This document shows positions 1 through 8,321 of a stretch of 10,791 bases of DNA, piece after piece (position 1 is the stretch's first letter; each line of letters opens with the position of its first letter). The notes beneath the pieces were generated by a model. The model saw nothing but the letters and a program-made list of their open reading frames with translations. It made no database searches and had not been told where the DNA came from. The stretch is from positions 1 to 10,791 of the forward strand of contig JAHEZA010000043.1 of NCBI GenBank assembly GCA_023251335.1, written 5' to 3'. This stretch comes from Chitinophagaceae bacterium. GTDB taxonomy: Bacteria > Bacteroidota > Bacteroidia > Chitinophagales > Chitinophagaceae. The translations under genes were made by a program, and so were the position numbers.

Positions 1-503
1 TGGCGTTCCCCAGTGCAAAACAAAAGGTTTTTAAGAGATACGATGAGATAGAAAGCACCGTTAAAACTTCCGAAAATGTATTGGGCGTTATCATTCATGA
101 AAACCGTTTTACCTATATGGACCGCGGCCTGTACAAAATCATAGACCTTGGAAATTTCTGGGAAGAAAAAACATCATTCCCTATTCCGCTCGGGGGCATT
201 GTTGGTAAAAGAAGTATCGATGAAAACATATTGATGCAGGTGGATGCTTTGATAAGAGAAAGTATGGAATATGCTTTCGAGCATTATCCCCTTGTTAGCG
301 ATTATGTAAAAGAACATTCGCAGGAAATGGAAGAGAGCGTGATGAGAAAGCACATCGATCTGTATGTAAATAAATATTCCATCAATCTCGGTGAAGACGG
401 AAGAAAAGCGGTACAGAAGTTTATGGAAATTTACCGGAACACCAGGGGAAATGCAGGCGAGGAGAAATTGTCAGACAAAGAATTATTTTTGGAAGAAGGA
501 TAA
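1..503 (+). CDS. mqnD: MqnD, 1,4-dihydroxy-6-naphthoate synthase (3' part, 5' end outside window)
   Basis: The reading frame is open from the window edge (first full codon at position 3) to TAA at 501-503, giving about 166 C-terminal residues; family members are usually about 270-290 residues, so the N-terminal 100 or so lie upstream. Diagnostic stretches are GVIIHENRFTY followed by GLYKIIDLGNFWEE and PIPLGGIVGKR, then an EMEESVMRKHIDLYVN segment; this order is characteristic of MqnD. The enzyme converts cyclic dehypoxanthine futalosine to 1,4-dihydroxy-6-naphthoate in the cytoplasmic futalosine route to menaquinone. The His of the GVIIHE motif is, from memory of the Thermus enzyme, the proposed catalytic base. 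The TTG at 81 is not a real start, because homology and the open frame continue upstream. No other menaquinone gene is in the window. Identification rests on motif recognition and is strong. Confidence 0.9.
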   Translation, partial: AFPSAKQKVFKRYDEIESTVKTSENVLGVIIHENRFTYMDRGLYKIIDLGNFWEEKTSFPIPLGGIVGKRSIDENILMQVDALIRESMEYAFEHYPLVSDYVKEHSQEMEESVMRKHIDLYVNKYSINLGEDGRKAVQKFMEIYRNTRGNAGEEKLSDKELFLEEG

Positions 504-661
504 AATTATTGCAAAACAGATTCAGTGCCATCTGCTAATTTCTAAGTAACCAAATAAAAAAATCAATTTTCTATTTTCCCGGAATAGATATTCCTTTATC
601 GTATAACCATAAAGGTTAGTTCCTTAATAAAAAAAAGGTAAGAAAAAAATAATGGAATTAG
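504..661. other. AT-rich spacer after mqnD, nothing assigned
   Basis: No plausible coding frame. A short inverted repeat (TAACC-ataaa-GGTTA, 604-618) is present, but no T tract follows it on either strand, so I do not call a terminator. The dispersed repeat copy A begins directly after this stretch. Confidence 0.5.
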
Positions 662-984
662 GCATTTAAGTCGTGAATTTATTAATGATGCGGTTGAGTT
701 GGAATTGTTGTTTTAATTCTAATTGGCTTTGTTTTTTCTTTCTCTTTTGCCTTGATACAAAAGAAACAAAAAATCAAGGACAACCCGATCGCTCCGCGCG
801 TTTGTCCGGCCATCCCACCGCCACGCCGCAATGCCTCTACTGATCTTCAGTATTTTGAATTATCACGGGCCTTAAAGGCTCCTGAATAAAGATACTTACT
901 ATATCTCAAAATTTGTTAGAAGCCAGAGACGGAAAACTGTTTTAGTTCCAATTCAGATCATCACGACCAAAGCGCTTAATTCTA
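662..984 (+). repeat. Dispersed intergenic repeat, copy A
   Basis: This stretch of about 323 bp aligns in direct orientation with 10395-10670. Positions 774-818 are identical over 45 bases to 10489-10533, and this core is GC-rich inside AT-rich flanks. Similarity outside the core is patchy: a shared start (gcattta then cgtga), a shared gttttaattct / gcttttaattct stretch just upstream, ccgcaatg just after the core, and a shared end (ttcagatcatca ... attcta). Three possible hairpins are visible: cttgat/atcaag (751-756 with 773-778, extendable to 7 bp by c750-g779), ggacaa/ttgtcc (778-783 with 802-807), and gggcct/aggctc with one G-T pair (867-872 with 876-881). The first two share base 778. It lies between the 3' end of mqnD and the 3' end of the GLPGLI gene, 15 bp from the latter. 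No start codon and reading frame make a convincing gene. Function is unknown; a repeated structured RNA or a REP-like element is inference. Confidence 0.8.
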
Positions 985-999
985 AAAAGGTAATTTAAG

Positions 1000-1767
1000 T
1001 TACAACAATGTTTCCCAGATAAATCTGTCTTTTTGTTGTCGCGCCTCCTCAGCCTGTTCGGGATCATCCGGGCTGTACCAGTCACTGGTGCGTTCTTTGA
1101 TGATAGATTTGAATTCAGTCATGGTAATCATCTTTTTTGTTGTCACGGGTCTAATTTCACTCACGTCGATACCGTTGACCGTTAACTTTGTAGCAATCCA
1201 CGAAGTATATAATCTCGGAATGGTAACCCCCATAATGGTTCCCGGTAGACCTTGAAAAGACCCGGGACCTCCGGTCAACGTGATTTCTTCTGTATAAAAT
1301 GCAAATACATAGACGCTGTCGAAAAGAATAGCAACCGCTTTTCTACAATTAAATCCTGCGATAATCCGGTTCTCATTTTCCAATTTCCAGTTTAGTTTCG
1401 GTATTGAATCTGCAACGTTAATATTAGTTCCGTAAACATTCTTTTGTCTGTCAAATTTACCTGAGCTGTAATCATAATAATAATTGTCTTCATCCTCTCC
1501 CCTCGTCATGAAATCCGGTAACTTAGGCTCGCCCCAATGATCAAACCGGTAAATGCTTTTATCGTCGGCAAAGGTTAACGTGAAAACTCCTGTTTTGAAC
1601 CTTGGTAGTTTATCTTTTAGTTGGTCGTAAAATGTGTTATCGCCCATTGTTTTTTTAAAATCCGATTTCACCTCATACTCAATTTTACCCTTGCTGATAA
1701 ATAGTTGCGCGTTGGTTCCTGCAAATAAAAATATCAGTATTATGATAAGCGATAATTTGATTTTCAT
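1000..1767 (-). CDS. GLPGLI family exported protein
   Basis: A 255-residue protein with an N-terminal signal peptide (MKIKLSLIIILIFLFAGTNA, probable cleavage before Q21), so it is exported to the periplasm or outer membrane. The family signature GLPGTIMGV is at residues 173-181, preceded by the usual IAGFNCRKA motif (136-144) and FYTEEI (158-162). This matches the GLPGLI family of Bacteroidota in length and motif order. The family has no established biochemical function. It begins 66 bp after the stop of the outer-membrane barrel gene on the same strand, so the two are probably co-transcribed; such pairs are common in this phylum (recalled knowledge). The ATG at 1767 is chosen because it gives the complete signal peptide. 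The signature reads GLPGTI rather than GLPGLI, within normal variation. No clear Shine-Dalgarno sequence is seen at the usual distance. Confidence 0.88.
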   Translation of the reverse strand: MKIKLSLIIILIFLFAGTNAQLFISKGKIEYEVKSDFKKTMGDNTFYDQLKDKLPRFKTGVFTLTFADDKSIYRFDHWGEPKLPDFMTRGEDEDNYYYDYSSGKFDRQKNVYGTNINVADSIPKLNWKLENENRIIAGFNCRKAVAILFDSVYVFAFYTEEITLTGGPGSFQGLPGTIMGVTIPRLYTSWIATKLTVNGIDVSEIRPVTTKKMITMTEFKSIIKERTSDWYSPDDPEQAEEARQQKDRFIWETLL

Positions 1768-1833
1768 ACGTGTCGTTTTTAAATCCTTTTATTTAAGTTG
1801 TGCTTTCTTTTTTTTATTCTTCCCGCAAGGCAT

Positions 1834-4599
1834 CTATTTAGAACCTTTATTTTTAAAATTCCAGGTAAAGCCAATTAAGAAATATCTTTTCAGCCGGTCA
1901 TTAATTACCTGCGAGTAAGTATTGCCGTAAAAATTTCTGTCAATACCCACATTCTGGTCCAGGATATCCCTGACGGTAAAGTAAGCGGTAAACTCATCAT
2001 GCCTGAAAGTGCGCTGCAGGCGGGCATTCCAGATGTTTGTTATGAGATTTTCATCTTCCTGAATTGTTTTTTGCCGGAAATTATAATTGTAGTCGGTGAT
2101 TAACGACCAAACCTTTTTATAATAGATCGTTCCATAAAAAGACAAGGTATTAGTATAGTAATGAATTTTAGTGTCGTTTTGTGTCGTTTTGTTCGCGTTA
2201 TAAGCAAACGCATCGCTTATTGAAACATCATATTTCTTTTCTTTTGATTTGGAAATATAGACCCTAAGGCCCGGAGCAGCAGTTTTTGAATAGCTTTTCT
2301 CGCCGTTAACAACATTTGCAAAGCGATTTAAACTGAGGCTCGGCGAAAAGTCAAACCGCGTATCAATTTTTTTCACCTTAAATCCTACGCCTCCATAAAA
2401 ACCGACATTGTAATTTCCGTTTACATTGATTGGTTGGGAAATGGTCTTTCCTGAATCAAGATTGATCATACTGTTATTGGTAATCGCATTGTCTGTAACG
2501 CTTGCATAAATAGATTGGTACATCCACAAATCCTTTAAAAAATTATAATTATTATGCCAAATATTAATTGACTGCCTGAAGGATGGTTTCAAATCAGGAT
2601 TACCTATTACCTGGTTAAAATAATCATTGTTGTTTCTTAAAGGTTGTAGTTGGTTTATAGTAGGTTGCACTGTGCGCCCGCTATAATTAAATCGAATACT
2701 ATGATTGGGCTTGTAAGTATAGGTAACATTGGCGCTGGGATAAAAGTTGGAATAGTTTCTTATATAATCGTTGCCATAAGTAACATCTTTCAGATCAAAA
2801 TGGGTGAAGCCTACACCCGAACCGATATTGGCCTTCAATTTCTTATTTGCAAAATTAAAGGTAACCGCAGGTATGTTTTGCAGAATATTTTGCTTGAAAT
2901 TATTGGATAAGGAATCTATCAGATAATCGTATTTTCCAGACGCGTCAGAATATTGATAGGTTACCTGGTTATTGAAACCATTGTCTAAAACGGCCTGGTA
3001 CTTAACCTGGACAGAAAGGTCTTTGCTCAAAGGTTCTGTGTAAAGGATGCTTGCGGAGATGGATTGCGTTGATTGTTCGTAATTCATTGTCTGGTTCAGG
3101 TTTTGCACACTGGAAGGCGCTCCATCAAAATAGGCCGTATTGATAGATTTTAAAAGTGTGGTTCCGTCGTTATTCTGTGAGTACCAGTTTCCTGAAAAAG
3201 AAATTGTGCGTCTTGCTTTTTTAAATTTATGTTGATAGAGCACATTGGCCGATAGGGCACTTTTATCACTATTTGTTTTTAACCGCCGGTCGCTTGTATT
3301 TTTAAGCGTTGCACTATCCCCGGTAGTTTCTGAAGTACTTAGGTCGTCACTCTCTGTGTGATAAAAATTAGTATTGGCCGTTACTTTAAGTGAATTTGAA
3401 GAATCCAGCTTCATATCAAGGATGCCTTTTATTTTAAAATTATGCCTGTCCACGTGAGTCAGCACATTGGAATTGTCATTCAACACCGAATCGCCGACTT
3501 GTGTTTGCGTGAATGTGATTTTACGATTAGAATAATCCTGGCTATTAAATTTCGGAGAAAAATTCAGGTTGTATTTATCTTCCCATTTATTGCTGTATTG
3601 CATACCGGCATTAACATTGGTTGTATAACCGTTTTCGGGATCGATATTAGGCTCATTGTCAGAGTTTCCTACCCAGCTAAACGAAACGTCTCCGTTATCA
3701 TTTATATCCATTGATATGTTATCATTGCCACCATACTTTTGTTCGTCCTGCCAGCTAAGCCCATCCTGGCCTGTGTTTCCATTCAGCAAAAAAGCCGAAA
3801 ACTTTCGTTTTCCTTTAAACGAACCAAATAGTAAATTACTGTTATACCGGTCATCAATATCTTTTTGCGGGCCACCTGCCACATCAACTTTCCCAAAATA
3901 CCCCGTTTTCTTATTATCTTTAAGTTTAAGGTTAATTGTTTTCTGGGTTTTACCATCATCTATACCCGAAAATTCCGATTCATCACTTTTCTTATCAAAC
4001 ACCTGCACTTCCTTCACGGCATCCGCACGTAAATTTTTTACGGCCATCCCCGGATCGTCACCAAAAAATTCTTCACCATCTACCAACACCTTTTCTACCG
4101 TTTCTCCCATCGCTTTTATGTTACCATCTTTATCTACCTGTATGCCCGGCAATTTTTTTAGTAATTCTTCTACGTTGGCATTTGCACTTACCTTAAAGCT
4201 ATCAGCAGTATAAACGGTGGTATCGCCCTTAATCCGCATTGGCGAGCCCGTTTTAATAATTACCTCCTGCAATAATTTGGCTTTAGAGATCAAGGCTGTC
4301 AATGGAAGTTTGGTATCCTTTTCTATTACCACGTCACTGAGAATATCGGCGTAATGTGGCTGGGATGTCATCAGAATATATTTTCCCGGCGCTATATTTT
4401 TTAAAATATATTTTCCTGAAGTATCAGTACGTGTAAAAGAATAAAGAATAGAATCTTTTGGCGTAAGTAACGATACAACCGCATTATAGACCGGTTTATC
4501 TTCGTTGGCATCTTTCACTTCGCCGGTCACTTTAACCATTTGTGAAAATGACGAAAAAGAAAAAAATATCGCGGTTGCAAGAGTAAAAAATCTTTTCAT
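1834..4599 (-). CDS. TonB-receptor-like outer-membrane beta-barrel protein with carboxypeptidase-regulatory-like N-terminal domain
   Basis: A 921-residue outer-membrane protein. Residues 1-19 are a signal peptide (MKRFFTLATAIFFSFSSFS, cleavage before Q20). Residues about 22-110 form a carboxypeptidase-regulatory-like beta-sandwich (VTGEVKD ... TDTSGKYILKNIAPGKYIL), the usual first domain of Bacteroidota TonB-dependent receptors. Residues about 117-228 resemble a plug (DTTVYTADSFKV, VEELLKKLPGIQVDKDGNI, VLVDGEEFFGDDP, AVKEVQVFDK). The remainder is rich in alternating aromatic/polar strands and ends in RYFLIGFTWNFKNKGSK, as expected for a barrel of the OMP_b-brl_3 type. No substrate can be deduced: no SusD partner, sigma/anti-sigma pair or enzyme lies next to it. 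The only partner in the likely operon is the downstream GLPGLI gene. I found no convincing promoter box upstream. Barrel assignment is firm; transport function is inferred from the family. Confidence 0.9.
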   Translation of the reverse strand: MKRFFTLATAIFFSFSSFSQMVKVTGEVKDANEDKPVYNAVVSLLTPKDSILYSFTRTDTSGKYILKNIAPGKYILMTSQPHYADILSDVVIEKDTKLPLTALISKAKLLQEVIIKTGSPMRIKGDTTVYTADSFKVSANANVEELLKKLPGIQVDKDGNIKAMGETVEKVLVDGEEFFGDDPGMAVKNLRADAVKEVQVFDKKSDESEFSGIDDGKTQKTINLKLKDNKKTGYFGKVDVAGGPQKDIDDRYNSNLLFGSFKGKRKFSAFLLNGNTGQDGLSWQDEQKYGGNDNISMDINDNGDVSFSWVGNSDNEPNIDPENGYTTNVNAGMQYSNKWEDKYNLNFSPKFNSQDYSNRKITFTQTQVGDSVLNDNSNVLTHVDRHNFKIKGILDMKLDSSNSLKVTANTNFYHTESDDLSTSETTGDSATLKNTSDRRLKTNSDKSALSANVLYQHKFKKARRTISFSGNWYSQNNDGTTLLKSINTAYFDGAPSSVQNLNQTMNYEQSTQSISASILYTEPLSKDLSVQVKYQAVLDNGFNNQVTYQYSDASGKYDYLIDSLSNNFKQNILQNIPAVTFNFANKKLKANIGSGVGFTHFDLKDVTYGNDYIRNYSNFYPSANVTYTYKPNHSIRFNYSGRTVQPTINQLQPLRNNNDYFNQVIGNPDLKPSFRQSINIWHNNYNFLKDLWMYQSIYASVTDNAITNNSMINLDSGKTISQPINVNGNYNVGFYGGVGFKVKKIDTRFDFSPSLSLNRFANVVNGEKSYSKTAAPGLRVYISKSKEKKYDVSISDAFAYNANKTTQNDTKIHYYTNTLSFYGTIYYKKVWSLITDYNYNFRQKTIQEDENLITNIWNARLQRTFRHDEFTAYFTVRDILDQNVGIDRNFYGNTYSQVINDRLKRYFLIGFTWNFKNKGSK

Positions 4600-4873
4600 T
4601 TAGTTTTTTGAAAGGTGGGGGAGAAAAAATGGTTTTATAAAAGTGCATGATTTCCTTATGACAAAACAATCTATTAACTTAAAATTTAGTTAAAGAATAC
4701 ATATATGATTCAAGAAATAAGAAATTCCATAAATATTTTTTAAACTTTTTAATAGTAAAGGTCAGACTAAAAACGCAGGTATCTGCTATCACATCAAGAC
4801 AACTACAGTAAAGCAATAAATTAAGCAGAATCTTATTTTTATTTTGTAGATAGAAACGCAGAAAAATTGTAAC
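4600..4873. other. Intergenic region upstream of the outer-membrane protein gene
   Basis: AT-rich, with no coding frame I would support. A 71-codon minus-strand frame crosses it but runs into the terminator of the next gene and has no recognisable features. The promoter of the outer-membrane protein operon should lie here. The nearest box is a weak TTgtTTTG on the minus strand (4669 to 4662) without a TTG at the expected upstream distance, so I do not call it as a promoter. Confidence 0.45.
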
Positions 4874-4904
4874 AAAAAAACGGCTACACAACAATGTAGC
4901 CGTT
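4874..4904 (-). terminator. Rho-independent terminator of the HtrA-type protease gene
   Basis: Perfect 10-bp inverted repeat: aacggctaca (4879-4888) and tgtagccgtt (4895-4904) around a 6-base loop. On the minus strand the stem is followed by an unbroken T tract from 4880 to 4874, part of which pairs with the stem base. It lies 42 bases past the stop of the protease gene, the right place and orientation. Little T-rich sequence follows on the plus strand, so it appears to act in one direction. It separates the protease gene from the outer-membrane protein operon. Confidence 0.88.
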
Positions 4905-4946
4905 ACTAAACCCCACAGTATATTAGTTTTTCTCTTTGCTTTTTAA

Positions 4947-6491
4947 CTATTCAGGGGTGCTGTCTAAACTTAAAGGATATTCAAACGGTTCACTATATCC
5001 GGGATAAACTCCTGTGATAGTAATATCAGTTTGCGAGCCTATCAAATTTTTTAAATCATCAAGATTTTTTACTTCCTTACCATTTAATTTGGTGATAATA
5101 AACCCATCGCGCATTCTTGTCTGGTCATTAAGTACGCCCTGATTTATTTTCTTCACCACTACGCCACCACTCAATCCCAGGTCCTTTGCTTTTTTAGGAT
5201 CTAATGTTTCCAAATCAGCACCCAGCTTATCCAGCATCGTTGTAGGCTTCACAATCTCAAAATTACCTTCACTGTTCTTTAAAGTTACTTCTATGGTATT
5301 CTCAGATCCATTTCTGCTATAGGTTACTTTTACTTTGTCGCCCGGTTTAAAATTGCTTAATTGTTCCTGTAGCTCTGATCCTGTCTGCACAGGTATTCCA
5401 TTTATTTTTCTGATGATATCGCCTACTTTCATTCCTGCATTTTTTGCGCCGCCATTTTCTACTAAATTAGTGATGTAAATTCCGTCTACACTTTCAGGAA
5501 TATTGTTGGCTTTTTTCTGTTCGCTATTCATAAATGCGGCATCTAAAAACATTGCGCCCAGAAAACCTCTTTGTACACTACCATATTTAATAAGATCATT
5601 CACCACCTTTTTTACAATGTCCACCGGTATCGCATAAGAATATCCGCTATAGTAGCCGGTTTCAGAAGCTATCGCGGAATTGATCCCAATCAATTGCCCA
5701 TCGGTATTGATCAAGGCACCTCCGCTGTTGCCTGGGTTTACTGCAGCGTCCGTTTGCAGAAAGGATTCTACAGCCATAGAACTGCCCCCGGTTTTGTCAC
5801 GGTTCAATCCAAGCCTTCTCGACTTCGCACTGATGATTCCTGCAGTAACAGTTGCTTCCAGGTTCAGCGGATAGCCCACTGCCAAAACCCATTGTCCTAT
5901 TTTTGTATTCGAAGAATTGCCATATAACAGGAACGGCAAATTTGTCGCGTCAATTTTTACAACTGCCAGGTCGTATGCCGGATCGGCAGCAATTACTTTA
6001 GCAGTATACGTTTTATAATTGCTCATTGTAACTGTTACTTTATCGGCTCCGGCTACCACATGATTGTTCGTGACGATGTAACCATCATCACTTATAATCA
6101 CTCCTGAACCAGAGGCCCGCTGGGGAAGAATTCGTTGGCGTCCGCCACCCTCGCCAAATAATTGATTAAAAAGATCATCACCGAATAGATCGGAAAAGGG
6201 ATTTTTTTGCTGTGGCAAATTATTATTGACCACTTTAGCGTTCGTCATAGTTTTGATATGAACCACAGTGGGAATAGCAGCCGCAGCGGCTTGTGTAAAA
6301 TCTACCGGCGCTCCGCCTAAGGGGCTATTTCCGCTATCCAGGTACCCGGCCAACTTATAATTAGCAGGAAGATTAGAAGCCTGAAAATTAGGATTGTTGC
6401 TGTTATGATAGTATTTATTATATCCAAACAACACCGCAAGCGTGGTTAGAATACTAATCAAAACAGTAAAAAAAATGTTTCTCGTTTTCAT
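4947..6491 (-). CDS. degP: Do/HtrA (DegP/DegQ-type) periplasmic serine endopeptidase with two PDZ domains
   Basis: A 514-residue protein of normal length for the family. An N-terminal hydrophobic segment (about residues 6-23, after MKTRN) acts as signal peptide or anchor. The trypsin-like domain (about 65-300) has the full catalytic triad: H144 in TNNHVVAG, D174 in PAYDLAVVKID and S256 in NPGNSGGAL. Residues 97-117 (NPFSDLF ... LFGEGGG) form the flexible acidic/glycine-rich loop common in this group. PDZ1 (about 305-405) has the RGFLGAMF binding loop and GMKVGDIIRKINGIPV; PDZ2 (about 425-505) has RDGFIITKLNGKEV. The enzyme degrades or chaperones misfolded envelope proteins, which fits envelope neighbours. 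ATG at 6491 gives the hydrophobic N-terminus. It is separated from rpe by about 280 bp and has its own candidate promoter and strong terminator, so it is probably monocistronic. DegP versus DegQ cannot be decided from sequence alone. Confidence 0.94.
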   Translation of the reverse strand: MKTRNIFFTVLISILTTLAVLFGYNKYYHNSNNPNFQASNLPANYKLAGYLDSGNSPLGGAPVDFTQAAAAAIPTVVHIKTMTNAKVVNNNLPQQKNPFSDLFGDDLFNQLFGEGGGRQRILPQRASGSGVIISDDGYIVTNNHVVAGADKVTVTMSNYKTYTAKVIAADPAYDLAVVKIDATNLPFLLYGNSSNTKIGQWVLAVGYPLNLEATVTAGIISAKSRRLGLNRDKTGGSSMAVESFLQTDAAVNPGNSGGALINTDGQLIGINSAIASETGYYSGYSYAIPVDIVKKVVNDLIKYGSVQRGFLGAMFLDAAFMNSEQKKANNIPESVDGIYITNLVENGGAKNAGMKVGDIIRKINGIPVQTGSELQEQLSNFKPGDKVKVTYSRNGSENTIEVTLKNSEGNFEIVKPTTMLDKLGADLETLDPKKAKDLGLSGGVVVKKINQGVLNDQTRMRDGFIITKLNGKEVKNLDDLKNLIGSQTDITITGVYPGYSEPFEYPLSLDSTPE

Positions 6492-6533
6492 TTATGTAAA
6501 TTTTTATTGTAATTAAATCATTTTGTTTTTTTT

Positions 6534-6563
6534 CAAAGGTTTTTCGGGAATTCTATGCTCAAA
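6534..6563 (-). promoter_or_regulatory. Candidate promoter of the HtrA-type protease gene
   Basis: On the minus strand TTTG (6563-6560), then an 18-base spacer, then AAccTTTG (6541-6534). This matches the Bacteroidota pattern TTTG ... TAnnTTTG with one mismatch in the -7 box. It would give a leader of about 39 bases before the ATG at 6491. Short AT-rich motifs occur often by chance in such DNA, so support is moderate. Nothing else is recognisable in 6492-6773. Confidence 0.4.
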
Positions 6564-6773
6564 TTGTATGCCCGGCTATAAAATTATGGCATGGTTTATA
6601 ACTTTACTTACCGCTCATTTACCTTTAACAATAAATTAAAAAGACTTTAATAGGTTTTAGAATAATTTTTAAAAAAGATTTTCATTCCAACAATTTAATG
6701 ACTTTAAGGCTGAACACAAATTTGATTGAACCGTGTAAAATCACCTTATCACTGATCGAAAATCGAAATTTTA

Positions 6774-7421
6774 TTACAATGCTTTTAATTGCGCAATTAT
6801 GTTGGCTGGATCAGAAGCGCTGAAAACAGCGTTTCCGGTAACTAATACATCGGCCCCGGCTTTTATGAGTTCGGCAGCGTTCTTTAACGAAACACCTCCA
6901 TCCACTTCTATCTTCGAGGAAGATCCTGAATTATTTATCAAGGTTCTTAATTCTTTTATTTTTTGAATAGACTGCGGAATAAAAGATTGACCGCCGAAGC
7001 CGGGATTAACGCTCATTACCAGCGCCACATCAATATCTTTAATAATATCCTGCAACATCAATACTGGCGTTGCCGGATTAATTGCTACGCCCGCACTCAT
7101 TCCCAGCGATTTTATCTGCTGAATATTTCTGTGTAAATGTGGGCATGCTTCGAAGTGAACAGTCAGGTTATTGGCGCCTGCGTCTTTAAATTCGTCCACA
7201 TATTTCTCAGGTTCCAGGATCATCAGGTGCACGTCGAAAAACTTGTCACTTGTTTTTCTTATCTGCTTTATAACAGACATTCCAAAACTAATATTCGGAA
7301 CAAACCTGCCATCCATTACATCCAGGTGAAACCAGTCGGCCCTGCTTTTATCAAGCATCCCGCAATCGCGCTCAAGATGTAAAAAATCGGCTGTTAAAAT
7401 AGAAGGCGCTATTATCGGCAT
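6774..7421 (-). CDS. rpe: Ribulose-phosphate 3-epimerase
   Basis: A 215-residue cytoplasmic enzyme interconverting D-ribulose 5-phosphate and D-xylulose 5-phosphate in the pentose phosphate pathway. The whole (beta/alpha)8 family pattern is visible: APSILTADF (5-13), WFHLDVMDGRFVPN (30-43), DVHLM (63-67), NPATP (115-119), VMSVNPGFGGQSFIP (135-149) and IEVDGG (171-176), ending in the phosphate-binding ADVLVTGNAVF (190-200). Metal-site and catalytic residues are intact: H32, D34, H65 and D174, with D34 and D174 as the acid/base pair known for the family. Length is normal. It starts 86 bp after the TPR lipoprotein gene on the same strand, so co-transcription is possible. A very short stem (AAAAT/ATTTT, 6759-6772) lies just after the stop but is too weak to call a terminator. 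Confidence 0.97.
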   Translation of the reverse strand: MPIIAPSILTADFLHLERDCGMLDKSRADWFHLDVMDGRFVPNISFGMSVIKQIRKTSDKFFDVHLMILEPEKYVDEFKDAGANNLTVHFEACPHLHRNIQQIKSLGMSAGVAINPATPVLMLQDIIKDIDVALVMSVNPGFGGQSFIPQSIQKIKELRTLINNSGSSSKIEVDGGVSLKNAAELIKAGADVLVTGNAVFSASDPANIIAQLKAL

Positions 7422-7507
7422 TTGTTTGTCTATTTATTATTTGAACATTGAATATGGAGCATTTGTCTTTTTGTTTCTTGTTTCTTCTTTTTTAATTACC
7501 TATCAAT

Positions 7508-8317
7508 TCAATTACTGCTTCTCTCTAATCTGTCCAATGCTTCCCTTGCCTCACTATAATTCTTATCATACAACAATGCACTTTGATAGCTCTGAATTGC
7601 ATCTTCTTTCTGGTTCAGTTTTTCATAACATTTTCCCATCCAGTAATAGCCTTCATCAAAATTGTTTTGAAGCATCACGGCGCGCTTCAATACTTTTAAT
7701 GCTTCATTGTATTGTGTCATTTCATAAAGCGCAATTGCTTTTTCGCGGTAGGCATACATATAAGAAAAATCAAGGCTAAGGCAGCTGTCTAAACTGGCGA
7801 TTGCTTTTTGATAATCGTTTGTATAATTGTAATATAGCCCCTTTATAAAATACGCATCCTTGCCGGATTTCGCTTTGTTCTCTCTCAGCAATTTATCAGC
7901 TATTAGCAATGAGTTTTCATTTTTTATTTCTGCGTAAACTGTGCCGAGCGCCACAAGGTATTCAGGAAGTGGGTAAATGTCTATTGCATGTTCAAGCGAA
8001 TTAATCGCTCTGATGGTATCGTCGTTTTCAAAATACAAAGTAGCTTTTATATTCCACAGATAGGCGCTGCCACTGTCATGTAGCAGTTCGCTGTCCACGA
8101 TGCCAATTGCAGAATCATAGTTACCTTCATTTCGGTATGCTTCTATAAGATGCTCTTTTAATATCACTGAATCGGGATATTTCCGGATCGCGCTTTTAAT
8201 GGAAGCTACCGAATTAGTCTCCGCACCGACATACCTGGGTTTCTTATCAGTCGAATGGCATGAAGCCAATATTAAAATAGAAATAATTAATGAACAAGAT
8301 AATTTCGCTCGCTTCAT
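7508..8317 (-). CDS. Tetratricopeptide-repeat lipoprotein
   Basis: A 269-residue protein with a lipoprotein signal: basic MKRAK, a hydrophobic stretch, then the lipobox LASC with the lipidated cysteine at residue 20. The mature part is made of tetratricopeptide repeats from about residue 50 to 266; the clearest run from about 154 to 186 (DAYFIKGLYYNYTNDYQKAIASLDSCLSLD pattern), 188-220 (MYAYREKAIALYEMTQYNEAL) and 222-254 (EGYYWMGKCYEKLNQKEDAI). The earlier repeats (about 53-115) are more degenerate. TPR arrays are protein-interaction scaffolds; the partner here is unknown. It should be membrane anchored on the periplasmic side of one of the membranes. The start at 8317 is the only Met giving the lipoprotein signal. 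A candidate promoter abuts the start codon, implying a leaderless message. rpe follows 86 bp downstream. Confidence 0.87.
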   Translation of the reverse strand: MKRAKLSCSLIISILILASCHSTDKKPRYVGAETNSVASIKSAIRKYPDSVILKEHLIEAYRNEGNYDSAIGIVDSELLHDSGSAYLWNIKATLYFENDDTIRAINSLEHAIDIYPLPEYLVALGTVYAEIKNENSLLIADKLLRENKAKSGKDAYFIKGLYYNYTNDYQKAIASLDSCLSLDFSYMYAYREKAIALYEMTQYNEALKVLKRAVMLQNNFDEGYYWMGKCYEKLNQKEDAIQSYQSALLYDKNYSEAREALDRLERSSN

Positions 8318-8321
8318 ATTG

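Noticed and set aside
604..618. TAACC-ataaa-GGTTA inverted repeat as the mqnD terminator
   Set aside because: Stem of only five pairs, AT-rich, about 100 bases past the stop and not followed by a T tract.
752..886. Possible small protein across repeat copy A (KDNPIAPRVCPAIP stretch, also open in copy B)
   Set aside because: No credible start codon, frames differ upstream of the core because of a 2-base length difference, and the shared peptide is just the identical nucleotide core. RNA or DNA structure explains the conservation better.
3656..4213. 185-codon plus-strand frame antisense to the outer-membrane protein gene
   Set aside because: Antisense shadow: rich in Ser, Pro and Phe with no domain, and the minus-strand frame is a complete, well-recognised protein.
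4679..4894. 71-codon minus-strand frame between the protease and the outer-membrane protein gene
   Set aside because: Its 5' end lies inside the protease terminator and its composition is that of translated AT-rich intergenic DNA.
6759..6772. AAAAT-TTCG-ATTTT hairpin as the rpe terminator
   Set aside because: Five A-T pairs without GC content or a following T tract is too weak, although it sits just after the stop.
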